64,000 nt of DNA from Volvox africanus. Its lineage: Eukaryota > Chlorophyta > Chlorophyceae > Chlamydomonadales > Volvocaceae. Below, piece after piece: positions 29,330 through 41,205 of this stretch. Positions within the stretch are counted from its first letter, which is position 1. Every line of letters starts with the position of its first letter. The position numbers were made by a program, and so were the translations under genes. Location: contig BSDZ01000003.1 in the NCBI GenBank assembly GCA_030268105.1, positions 5,379,001 through 5,443,000 of the forward strand, given 5' to 3'. The notes beneath the pieces were generated by a model, which saw only the letters and a program-made list of their open reading frames with translations, did no database searches and was not told the origin of the DNA.

Positions 29330-31150
29330 GTACAGATGTATAGCATCTCAAAATTTCTTTTACGTCCTGAACAACTGCTGCTGCCGCTGTAAGTACGAGC
29401 AACGCGTATCACTGATCATGAGTTCTGGCCTATTGGTCGTGACGGAGAATGAATGAGTGCCTCCATGCATCTAGCTGGGGTGGAGGGGGTCACAGACGGA
29501 GTGTTCGTGGTGGGGTCCTCTTTTAGCTTTCACAGACACAGTAGATAAAAGCACTGATTTTCTTGTACCAGCCATGGAGGACGGAATTGTGCCCAACACA
29601 TCCTACGGGACGACGACGTTTTGTATCCTGGTGCTAACCCTCTTCTAGCTAGCACTCATATGCACACGCACACGCGCGTATACATCATACACCAAATTAG
29701 ACGAGCTGGTACACTGCGTAGAGAACGAAAAATGATTGAGAAGTGCCACTTCCATCAGTGATGGAACGCAATCGGGACGCACACCAAGACCGTGACCACT
29801 GTATCGGAATACATCTCAGCGGCATACACACACGTGCGCATTATTGTGTGCATGCACTGGTGGCAGAACACGACAGTTAAAGTTCAAGTGCAAGAAGGCC
29901 CATGGAAAGATAACAATTCCTAAGTAGGTAAATGCTTGAATCTGCTGCTACACGCAGCTTTCCTAGTTATCTCATACCTAGTCTTTCTGTCTGGTTTCTG
30001 GTGTACTAAGTATGCGAGCTAAATAGGTAAGTGTGTATGGAGGATGGAGGAATCGTTTCCATGCAAGTTTCCATTCTGTAGGGGCAGTATGTATGGGCGG
30101 CACCGCTAGCTAGTTTCACCACGGCATCTTCCATGCATCCATACATAATATAAGCATGCTTGTCCTTGCAGGGTATGTCGCCCAGCCACAGTGAAATAAC
30201 ATACACCCTTCACAATAATGTCGCCGATGAACATGATGAATTTCTATTTCTAGCCGCAGTTGTGTCCTGGGGCAATTTCCAGCCAATCAACGCAGCTTCC
30301 TCTTTTGACCCCTCTGCACTGCACTGCACTCCAACCCAGTTATGTACCTCGAAACAGATTAAAAACCCGCGCCACGGTGAGTGCAGTCCCTTGAACCGAC
30401 TGCCTCCTGCGTCCATTCCCTTGCGGGGCAGCAATAGGTTCCCTTCTGTTGCCGGTTTCTCGCCGGGATCAGCTTCACGTCGCCACACCACCAACCAGCA
30501 TATCCGAAAAATACCTTGGTGCTGAGCTTTCGAGGCGGAAATAAAATCATGTATCGCAAGGACTGACGGGTATCTTTATGCGTTCAGGCAATGTCCAAAG
30601 TCTTGGTCTAAACACGCACATCTAGGCGACTCGGGTCACGTGCTATGGGAATATGTGGCGATGGCAGCAGTGCATGAGGTATGATGGCACCTCCCCGAAG
30701 GTAATCACATCCAACCAATATGCCACGATGATACTTGCCAGCTACAAACAAACACTGCAAGGGGAAGACGCGGCGTACGCACCCACCATCACAAGGGCAA
30801 GATGGTCACACCATACACCCGCTACATGTACGCCATACGCACACTCCCAATCGGCTAATTTGTGCCTCTATTACCCCACCCCGCCCCATATGCTGCAATC
30901 TTGCAGTTTACAGGTGTACGGAAACCAAACCTGCTGAGATGTGACGTGCAACCGACCAACTAGATTTCCCCTCCTCTGCCACCCCGCCTCTCATGCACGC
31001 ATTGTGGCCTGTGGCGTACTAAACTCCATTCGGAACCGGGAAGGAGGGGGAACGGGGGCAGGTTTCCAGCCCAGCATGAAAGCCTGGAAACCGCGGGGCC
31101 CTGTGGCAAGAGAGTCCCAGATGCATTCGCACCTCTAGGAAAGCAAAGGG
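29330..31150. other. Non-coding stretch downstream of the hydrolase gene
   Basis: No supported gene. A 34-bp word (GCTTGTCCTTGCAGGG and flanks, 30155-30190) recurs at 33339-33375. Elsewhere only short ORFs. Confidence 0.45.
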
Positions 31151-31169
31151 TCATGCCGTATTACCGTAC

Positions 31170-34100
31170 CAATGACATACAACATGCGGTGCTTGCCATC
31201 TGCGGTAACGTGATCCGTGATGACAAGGCCTGCGTCATTCTCAGACCGCATAGATCTCACCAAGGCGTCTCAATCTCCCTCAGGCTGTCCAACCAGATCC
31301 ACTCCATCACCTGCGCTGTCGAGATGACCTTGACATAGAAGGGACCCATGAAGCGTGTCTCGCTCAGGGGTAAGGACGCCACATTCCCTGGGGCTGACGC
31401 AAGCAGGAAGGGGCTGATGACACGAACTGGGCCACCCAAGCTGGGGCCTGGGGATGGCTGCGGCTGCGGAAGCTGAGGCGGTAGTGGATGTGAAGCAGCA
31501 TCAGCTGGTGCCTGAGGTTGAGAGGCTTCACCATTACCAGAATGGCTATATTTGAAGGTAACGCGGCTGTTGCGCACAAAGGCCGCAGGAGTGATGCAGT
31601 GGAGCGGCAGTGCACCCGAATCAGCAGGTCGCAAGAAGTCCCTGGAACGGGTATGAAAAGGGATGTGGGCAGGTGACGCCGCGCTGGCGGGGTATGATAT
31701 TTGATGGTAGGAGAGGAGAGCAGTTTTAGCTGTTTCGTAGCATGGATGTGGAACTGCTGCCTTTCAGTCCCATTCTCGATGCTGATGTGCCATGGTGTGG
31801 TGGTGGGTGTGGTGTGGGTGTGGGTGTGCGATGGTGTGGTGGGACTGCCATAAGCACATCAAAAGCAAACAGAGTTGGCTTACTTTCCAAAAAGACGAAG
31901 TGTCATCCACGACTTCCCATCCACGTAATCTGATATTAATGTGCTGTGTGGCCATTACCAGTATATGCGATGTTCCCCCATAGGCCGCCCCAGTGCCACC
32001 AAAGGCACGCACTCTATACCGACAGTGTAGTTCATGATAACGATCAGGATTCCTGAACCTGACGTTAACTCGCCATCTCTTTGTTTAAAAGATCATGATA
32101 CGACACCCAGCACCCCGGCCAGCGTACTCGTCAGGTCCAAACTCAAGCTGCCGCCCCAGAGTGCGGTACCGCTCCAGGACAGGCAGCGGTGTTGCCGCCA
32201 GCGCCGCCTCCAGGGCCAAGCGGTTGAGCTCGGCTGGTGTCGGGGTGATGTACTGGTCGGGGTTGGGCAGGTGCAACATCTGAGGAGCCCGACCGCCGTG
32301 CGTGAGCACAGTGCAGACGAAATCAACAACGTCAGGTAGTAGTGGAAGTCACCATGTGGTGCGTACCCCCCATGTACAGATTGTATGCTGTCGTATTTCC
32401 TTATCATGACCGTGCATAAGTATGTGTTGAAGTCAGCAAAGCGCCCGGCCCCTCGTGGGCCGTATTACTTGCTCTGACATTCTTTCGTATATGAGTGTTG
32501 CTCACATTCCAACAGTATGTATTTGCTCCTGCTCCTGTAAAGCATTCTCTGGCGCGCGTGCCAGGGAACTGTGCGCAGTACGCATGCAGCGCATGTAGGC
32601 GGTAGCAAGGGACGCAGCTCCGCTGCGTGTATAATATCCTGAGGTATCTATGGCTAATATATCCAGGATGACCAGGAAACTGGACATCTTCCGATCGGGC
32701 CTCAACTGTTTGGCAGATATGTCCACAGAGATACAATATGGCAACAAATTGAGATCACATGAGCCGTTGAGCAGCCGTCAGCAGCCAAGGCAGATCCATT
32801 CCTCCAGCCCTCCTGCCAGCCTGTGCTGACTGCATTTGGGTCCACCCAGATGGATTGGAGTGAGGCAACGCACCGCAGCGACGAATTGGGCGCACTTGAG
32901 TTTCAGCCAGTAATCGGGCGCCCGCGGGGCTAGAGTCAACCCAGGCGTGTCTAAGGCCCTGCGGAACGGGGTAAGCAGAGCACCTATTGCTTTCTATCTT
33001 GCCAAATGGCGGTACGTCACCCTTTTACCCATCCCATCAACACAACCCATGCGTATCGTGTGTGCACATGTGTGCTGTTTGCGTGCAAGAGGGCGAGATG
33101 ACCTGTATGTGCAATGTTTGCCTCTTACCTGGCATGCAGGTTTATCCCCGCGACTAAGGTACTAGAGGTCAGCATATACACATCTACACATACACTGTTC
33201 CTTTGAGTATCCAGGCTAGAGCCTCGTGAGGTTTAATTGCCATCGCTTGCTCAAGGGAGGGGAGGAGCGCGCGGCAAGACAGATGACAGATGATAGATGA
33301 AGCCCTGTGCTGTGGTTCGGCTAGGTCAGGGCCCCCGGTGCTTGTCCTTGCAGGGCAAGTCGCCCACAGTGTAACGCCCTAAACATACACATACACACCA
33401 TACACACCTGTAGTGCATCATCACATGAACGTGGAGGAGCCATCTACTCGCCTTCCCTTCCTGGGGCCCTTCCTGGAGCAACATCACGGGCTGGCTGTAC
33501 AGAAACGTCTCCACCTGGATAAGTAACGGAACAGGGGTGAATGTACACATAATAATGGATGAATGGATGGATGGATAAGAGATGAATGCTACCCCTGTGT
33601 TGCCGCCTTTGAAACGAAGCTCACTCAAGCGCTGTCCGAAAGCTCATAGCTCAAAATAAAGCTCAGCTTCGTGAAAATGATTAGGATCGCAATTCTGAGA
33701 CCTTTTCATCTTACCCGCCTTTCCCCTGCCAGCCGTTCATTTCCTCATTACTCATGACTTAGCTTTTGAGCTTTGAAGTGTTGGGTGGGGTTTGTGTGGC
33801 GCTCGCTCCTTCCTGTCTACTCACTACATTACGAAATCGCAATCTACGTGCTGGTTTTCCCCCGTTTTGCCGCTCACATCCGTATGCGCGGTGGCCACCA
33901 CCGTCAGCCGCCGCAACTCGGAAGGTGGCAAGTCCAGCAGCACACGAAGTTGCAGCTTCACCGCGTGCGCCTCCGCCTCCGCAATCTCCCCTGGATGCAG
34001 CGCCCTGAGCGGTGGAACAGCGGGGGGGGGACAGATCTGTCGAGGGGCTCGCAAGGGAACCATGATGCTGATAGCGCGCAGACGGAAAGGCGCCGACGCA

Positions 34101-37100
34101 AGTTTTGGGCGATCACTCGCATCTCGTGCAAGCCGATATCTTTTCCCCGTGTTAACAGCCGCTTATGGCGTCCCAAGATTCGCCCCCTCTTAGTTCGGCC
34201 CCTCCTGACTCTTTTCCCATTCTTTATCGCTCGCTTCATTGCTGTCTGATGCTGTTACCTGGATGCTGTTCGCCTGAACTCATGTCCCTCGGTCGGCCCG
34301 GCACGAGCCCCACACGAGCATGCAAGGCAGAGCAAGGCAAGGCAAGGCAAGGGGACCAAACCTGTCGCCTTCAACCCCACATGCCGTGTGTAAGCTTGGG
34401 AGCCCCACGATGTCATGAGGAACAGGCTCATCCCATATATGCCCAAACCGGCTCACGTTGACGCATCCCGGCCTGCGGTCCGCTGCGCTCCCGCCACCAG
34501 CCCACCGATGCGGCATGCTTCGGAAACCCCCGGTAGCGGTAGCAGCGGAATCTGTCCGTCAGCGGCTGCGGCAGAGGCGGATGAAGCAGCGGGGAAGGCA
34601 GCAGCGGGGCTCCCCAGCCCGAGGGCAACACAGTACGGCGCCGTCAGATGCATGCTCTGCCGCACCGCATCCAGCAATACGTGGCTCGCCTGTACGTGTA
34701 TAAGATGACAGAAACGGCGATGGAGTTGGCCCGTACAGTCTGTACTTCAAACAAAACGAACACAGACAACTACGGATGCGAGGACGGGAACGTATTTACA
34801 AGCACAGTTCCAAGTAGTCGAAAGGTCTTCTGCCGCCGCCGCCACCACTACTACCACCACCACCATCATCACAACTAGCAGCAAACATTTGACGGCAAAA
34901 GGGGGCCATCCGCAGCACAGAACAAAATGTATACCCACATCCCCAAACTGGCAAAGCGCTCTGAGACGATGCTCACCTGGCTCCTGGCAGCCGCTGACGT
35001 GGTCAAGTGAGCGGTGGCGAAGGCACCAATGAGGCCACCCAGCAGCTGCAGGGCGGGGGAGTGTTAAATGTGTGTTTTGCTCACACGCAGGAGTGCTGTA
35101 CAGGGCAGAAGCCGAGTCGGGAAGCTGGTTTCGGAGTGGCCGTACCGAACACTCGAGTCGCAAGCATGTGGAGGTCTCCTCCAGGGAAGCTGGCAAGGAG
35201 GACTTAAATGATTCGTGTCTGTTTGACTTCATACCTCGATGCATTTGCCGTACTCGGCCACGCCTGCCGTGATATCCCCTCGCTGCGTCCGGGCTTGCCC
35301 ATTGGAGGTATTGCCATGGTTGAGCCCCGGAACCACCACCACCGGCTTGTAGATAGCGGTGAAACTGTTTGGGTTCAAGGGCAGATCAGACCGGGCTTTG
35401 GGTTCTCTTGCCGGCTGGGCCCTCAATAGCAATGCGGAGCGCAACCTTCCCGACATGTCCATCTATTTGTCAGTCGGTGGCGAAGGCAGGCAGCTCTTAG
35501 GAAGAGGGCTCCGAAACCCATGGCACGGGTTCGCTGGGTGGCCCCAAACTACCGTGTATATCCGTTACGCCCATCCGTTATCCCATCCATCCAGATCGCC
35601 TCAAGGCGGTGGTGGCCAGGGCTCAACGAAAGACACGACATCACGACATGTCACCTCACGACAGCAAGGGTCCCGACCAAAACCATTCCCCCGTCCCTCC
35701 GTCCTGACCCCTTACCCCCGATATGCATGTGTATGTCGGTGCGCCGCCCACTGACCCACCCACTGACCCACCCCGGCCCGAACTTGGTAGCCATGGCGGC
35801 CGTCTCCGTGATGTATGGCGACAGCATCGGCCAACGCAACTGCCCATCCAGCTCCCCGGCCAGTATCATCAACGGCCTGTGTACGGTGAGGTCAGGTGAG
35901 GGTCAGAAATACGGCAAAACCCACAGCGAATGGAAGATTTTAAGGTAAGAAACTAAACCAAGGAATGTGCGCCAAGGAACGACTACGAGTGAGCGGGGAG
36001 GCACTCCACTGGCTACTCGAGAAGGTCAGTGTCGCAGGTCCTTTGCAGAAAGGTCTGACGCGCTTCTTTTGGTTCGTCTTGTTTCGCTTCTCAATATGCT
36101 GCCGACTCGCTTTCATCCCTGGCCTTGTCGTGTGCAAGTTCAACTCTTTCTATTCATCTCTTCTGAGCCTAAGAGGCAATTCGCACCTCCAGATACCCTT
36201 CTAGCAACCAACCAAAGGGAGGAGCTGCCCACGTATCCTACCGCCACACCGCATTACCCAACCCTCCCACGTGCCATTCCCACGTGCCTTGTCCAGGTCT
36301 CTGCACTGAATATCTCCAGCTGCAAGTACTCAGGTGAGTTGTGCACTCCGGCTATCATGATGGCAGCCGCAGCGGTACGGACCGCGGTTGGGACGATACC
36401 CAGGGCGCCGGCGGATTGGCAAGCCACCAGCAGGTTGGATATCCAGCCTGAGGGTGAGGGTGAGGGTGAGGGTGATGGTGGGGGTGATGGTGGGGGTGAT
36501 GGTGGGGGTGATGGTGGGGGTGATGGTGGGGGTGATGGTGGGGGTGATGGTGCCTCAGCCAGTGCAGCTGCCAGCAGACTACGTTGTTTGCCTGAAACGT
36601 GATTGGGGCCCTATGCCTAACCCAACCATCGCCACCACCTAGCCCAGGTGAGACCAGGGACCTACCCTCGCCTCCTAGTGGCACGAAGCCCTCATCCGCC
36701 GCCAAGTCGATGAGGTCCCGCAATAGCATGCCGAACACATCGGAATCTTTAACCGCCTGGAGCACTTCCTGAAGTACAGATATCAGGGATTTCATTGGCA
36801 GGATCTGATACCGCACATACGTAAGGGACACGCACAGGCCAATCATACACGCCAGCATTATGAATTACATGGGACCGCCAGGGGGAGGTTCAGAATTTGG
36901 GGGCATGGCGATCTCTACCAGGAAGCATGCCGCCAACCGGCGCGTAACGAACTCACTACATGTACTCGGCCAACGGCCAACGGCCAACGGCTAGGGCAGC
37001 TTGATGATAGCCTTAACTGTCTTAGCCCTGCAACCCTTTTGTAAAGCACGGGGATGTCCATACGCACCAGGACAGTAGGATTGGGGCCGCATAAAGCTTC

Positions 37101-38010
37101 TGTGAGGGTAGGCCAGTCGACTTCCAATACACCTACCCATAGCCGCAGATGGGGAGCCGCCGCCTGTGACGTGTTGCATCGGGAGCCGGGTATAGGAATG
37201 AAGGGCATTGTGTGCGAGTGCACGACACCGCGGTGCATGTGAACCTGGCCGATGTCCATGGAGGTTAGTTACAGGTGCATCACCAATGGACAGGGGGTAA
37301 GGGCGTAAGGACTGCTGCTAAAGCGGCCCCTACGTAGAAGCCTTGGCGCGAAAGCCCATCTATATGAAAGACATGTGGTGGTGGGTCAGGTGGGTCAGGT
37401 GGGTCAGCAGCCTGATGTGGTGGGCTCTGCTGGCCGGGGGGATGGGCTTCCCTGCCAGCCTTGTATGCCGTGAAAGCTTCTCCGTTCCTCCCCACAACCG
37501 ACAACGGACAACCGCGGGTCTTAAGTGAGCTCCGAAGGCTGACCCCTAAATAACCATACCCGCAGGCAGTCATATCGTGAGGTATCGAAGCATCCTGTGT
37601 TACATCCGGTGACTTTCAGTTACACAGGGAGGGCTTAAGCTTCTGGGAAATCCGTTGCCTACCCGCTGCACCGCCTCTGCCAGGTTCTTAAAGGCAGTGG
37701 CTGGCAGCAATGCCCCTGGGAAAATGACCAGCAGGCTTTCAACCCGGGCCGCGGCAGTGGCTGCTGCGCCCGCGGATGATGGCGCGTGCTCCGGCGCTGG
37801 AGGAGCCTGCAGCGGCGCTGCAAGGTTTGGGCCGTGTTGCGGAGACAGAGGGTGGTGTGAGGATGCGCGGTGGAATGTCCTTTGTATGTCTATGCGTGTG
37901 TTTGTACGTATGATGGTAATGGCCGGGACAGGAACGGGGTGTTGGAGTAGAGCTGGGATGGCTACTCCATAGGTTTGCGGTAATGCAAGAAGAAAACGAA
38001 GCATATGCAT
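31170..38010 (-). CDS. Alpha/beta-hydrolase-fold protein, multi-exon
   Basis: Exons chained in phase on the minus strand: 38010-37663 (possible ATG 38010, or an intron ends near 37830), 37163-37068, 36804-36666, 36591-36258, 35876-35772, 35421-35235, 35045-34977, 34689-34457, 34004-33878, 33514-33425. Further exons, limits uncertain, start at 32279 and lie at 31634-31260; a last piece around 31223-31170 (LVITDHVTADGKHRM) is possible. The first strand is LLVIFPGALLPATAF, then LWVGVLEVDW. The nucleophile elbow is LLVACQSAGA, the acid PLMILAGELDG, the His loop VVVVPGLNHGNTSNG. The C-terminal part (ETFLYSQPV, GPFYVKV) repeats features of plant/algal relatives. Odd points: first elbow residue is Ala-Cys, not Gly, and an SPPP repeat precedes it. 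Function: a hydrolase/lipase-like enzyme of unknown substrate. Confidence 0.72.
32628..32737 (+). mobile_element. TG..CA element, copy 3 (degraded)
   Basis: TGTATAATATCCTGAGG start, the conserved core ACTGGACATCTTCCGATCGG, and an end near ATACAATA. No clear target duplication. It lies in an intron of the hydrolase gene. Confidence 0.75.
36450..36553 (-). repeat. 12-bp coding repeat (Ser-Pro-Pro-Pro)
   Basis: GATGGTGGGGGT units on plus. In the hydrolase frame they read as SPPP repeats followed by SP repeats, inside exon 36591-36258 just upstream of the nucleophile elbow. Confidence 0.85.
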
Positions 38011-41000
38011 GTACGGCGCGCGTAAGGAGTAGCTGGACTGGAGGCGGCTCAGGCTGGTTCCCTTTCTTCTGGGGATTGGGAAATTGGGGTGTCCTTTTTT
38101 TCCGGTACTCGTCGCCCCTACCCGCGTTCGCAATTCTAACACTAAAGCGAAGGAAATACGTCCAGCACATAAGAGGTTTAAATATAAGCAAAAATTCGAT
38201 ATCCCCGAACTTGCGACTGGGACTTAATTGATGCAGACTCACGAATAAGGTGATGCTTTCCGTAGGCCTGCTGGAGATACCGGAGGACAGCTCCCGATAC
38301 GTGCGTTGAAGAAGGCGTTGCGCCAGATGGATCGAGTCGCTTCGGATGCGCTTCATGCGTCAATTTTACCGCCCTTTTTGCAGAACCGCGCCATTGATGC
38401 GCCTGCTTGAGGCTTTGCACATGCCTGCACGGATTATCATGATTTAATCGTTCCGGAATAGTGATCTAAGTCGACACTCTCATACCTCCGCTCTGATACG
38501 AAACGCTTCATGATTTACTGGTGCACACGGCAATCGAAGAAGGCCCTACGTATTCGGTTTCCGGTCACTACGAATTTGTGCTCGAAAATCTTTTCGGAAA
38601 GCGCAGGGCAACTCGCTTCCGTACACCCGGGCAGGGCTACTTCTCGAGCGTGCTTTGCCCCTTCGGGTGTAATTTGAGTCCATTTGATTATATATATAGA
38701 GAGAGGCGTAGAATACGGTGATAGGCCCATTATGGGGGGGCGTTAGGTGAGTAATCAAGACACGAAAGTGAAGAAAGCACTTTCTGTAGAGGCTATACTA
38801 ACAGCAACTAGCAACTTATATTTAATGGCAAAATGATTGGTTGCAAAACTGATTCGTGCCTTCCTTATGATCGGTACCAAGGATTATAAGTAATATGCGA
38901 TATGGAGTAGGTTTGGTAAAGACCTAAAAGCAGATCAAGTTAAGGACGGTGAGAATAAGGTATTATCGAAGAGTAAGGATTTACTTATCTCTCTTATAAA
39001 TTCTATTGTCGGGGCTTGCGTTTTCCTTTATGGATTTATGATATCCTTCAATATATAGATGATTTATTATATATTTATAACAGATAAATACGAAAAGATG
39101 GAACGATTGCCTGCCGCGGTTTTGTGGTTGAGCTCGATTAGGCATTTCTCCTCCCGCGGTCGGAAACGTCATGAGCTCATGACAAGCGCAACTAGCATAA
39201 AGCTGCTCATTACGTGGCGTAGGCGACGCGAAGATCGATGTTGTGCAACCATATGCGAAACATGCAACCCCGCCTGGACTCCTGAACCCGGTGAACAGCC
39301 TCATTGGAATCCAGATTCCTCAAAACCATGTTACATGAACCGCGTTTATCAAATTAATAATTAATACTATCATTTCCCTGCGTCTGAAGGGACAAGGTCG
39401 CAGCTCTGTACGATTGTTTCGTTCCCCGCTATCTTGGACATCGCCTAGCTAGATCCAGCATCTCTTATTCAAATTCGGTATCGATTATAAATGTTATGTC
39501 TACCGCCAGGGTAAGAATTCTTGGGCAACTCATTTCTTACGTCCTATCGGATATGGGTTTCTTCTCTTACGACTTCACATCTTAATATTCAAGCAAATTT
39601 GTATTTATTTCATATGCTGTTTACAAATGCGTGATCTTTGAAATTTTCGGTATGGACTTCAGGGGCGTTTTACCGGGTCTAAAACTCCAGGCGGGTACGA
39701 ATCATTTATGAATCTTGGTTCTGGCGCGATGGCTTGAGTCAAGGTAACTCGCTACCGCTGGTAGTGTTTTCGCGGCTACTTAGGTATGATTATTTCCAAC
39801 GGGGCTCATAGTCACAAACCGCTTTGCCATGGAGTGGACTACCTTAACAACAGTGGCATTTCTCAGGGCTCGCATTTCTGGATGTCACTTGCCCCCGTAT
39901 GGATCATTATCGGTATACCAGTTCGTTATCTGTATACCGTAAAGGAGGGTATCAAATGCGGTTAACAACCTGGCTAAAGATATTGTTTTATTAAAATTTA
40001 AATATCCCATTGGGGGCATATCGGTATCTAAATAGCATGATTTCGTATCTAGATGCGGCTAGGAAGTATCTAGATCCCGCTGCAAACCAGATTCCAGCCA
40101 GGTAACCCCCCTCCAGATGTGAGATGCGAGGGCAGAGTAAGAGTGTAACAACATTACGTAGGGATACCGAAAGCCTGGTATTAGGCTACATGTGGTTCTA
40201 TCAGATAGAGAATGATACAGACTGGGTTATAGGACCATGACAGGCGAAACCAAAGACATCCAAACTGCGAGTTCCTACAATCATATGCAAGACAGGCATG
40301 TAGGTTGTGTCTTAGCAATATCATAAAGGCTGTTCTGCTTTGTTGCAGAGTGGCAGATAAAGCTAGGCCCTGGACCTTCGTGCTTGGCGTTTGCTGAACT
40401 CCAAATGACGGCAAACATTGTTAACTTGACGTTGGCAATCTATACTGTCGGTATGCGTAGGGCTCAGACTTTAGTAAGACACCACCTGCAAGTCCGTCCC
40501 AGCCGGATCCCCTAAGTCCCCACCCTGTGGGGACCCAACCAAGTGCGGTTTATGTGGATGATGCTTTGCTTATGTCGTCGCTTCGCACATCAGCAATCAA
40601 CAGTGAGGGAGCCAAACAGCACACAATCCATCCACATGAAACAGAAAGCATGACGCTGTTATATGATCACTGAGTTTTTATGGATATTTTGATTGCCATA
40701 TTAAATTATTTGATTGTTTGTTTGTTACAAACTTCATGAGCTCGTCAGGCCCATCCGAGCCAGGAGGCTCAATGGACCGAGAGAACTCGATAACAAACAA
40801 AAACATTTTTTGTTATTTTTTTATCTATGAATAAAGACAAGAAGAAAACCGAGCAACAAGGAAGGACGTGTGCGGGTGTGCCCGTATTGACATGTTACAT
40901 GTAGTACGACATTAACATGTAGGGTTCCCAGAAGCCTCATACCCTATCCTTAGGATCATTCAACGAATTATGGCCATGCACGAAACGTCTATTCATATAT

Positions 41001-41205
41001 CTTCGAAACTTCCCTGAGAACAACTCGTTTAAAGTACAAAGACCCACCACGTTTATGTTTGTGATAAACTTCCAATTGAAAATTCCGAATTTCTATGATA
41101 TTGTAATACTTGACGAAAGAACGCGATTTATGGGACCTGTCAACTAGCTGTCGGGTGCAGCTGTTGCCCAGAAGGAACATACTCCTGACTGTGGAATAAT
41201 CAAAT
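38011..41205. other. Spacer between divergent hydrolase and FAM161-like genes
   Basis: 3.2 kb with no supported exon. It should hold both promoters. Parts (38760-39100, 39360-40080, 40640-40830) are AT-rich compared with the genes. A five-residue RT-like word (YVDD) at 40549-40560 is discussed under rejected items. Confidence 0.45.

Noticed and set aside
36355..36558. His-Pro repeat ORF (HHHPHHHP pattern) as a metal-binding protein
   Set aside because: Frame-shifted reading of the SPPP repeat; the SPPP frame is in phase with the hydrolase exons on both sides.
40545..40590. RT-like word VYVDDALLMS as a retroelement remnant
   Set aside because: No other RT motif in frame on either side; a five-residue match is within chance.
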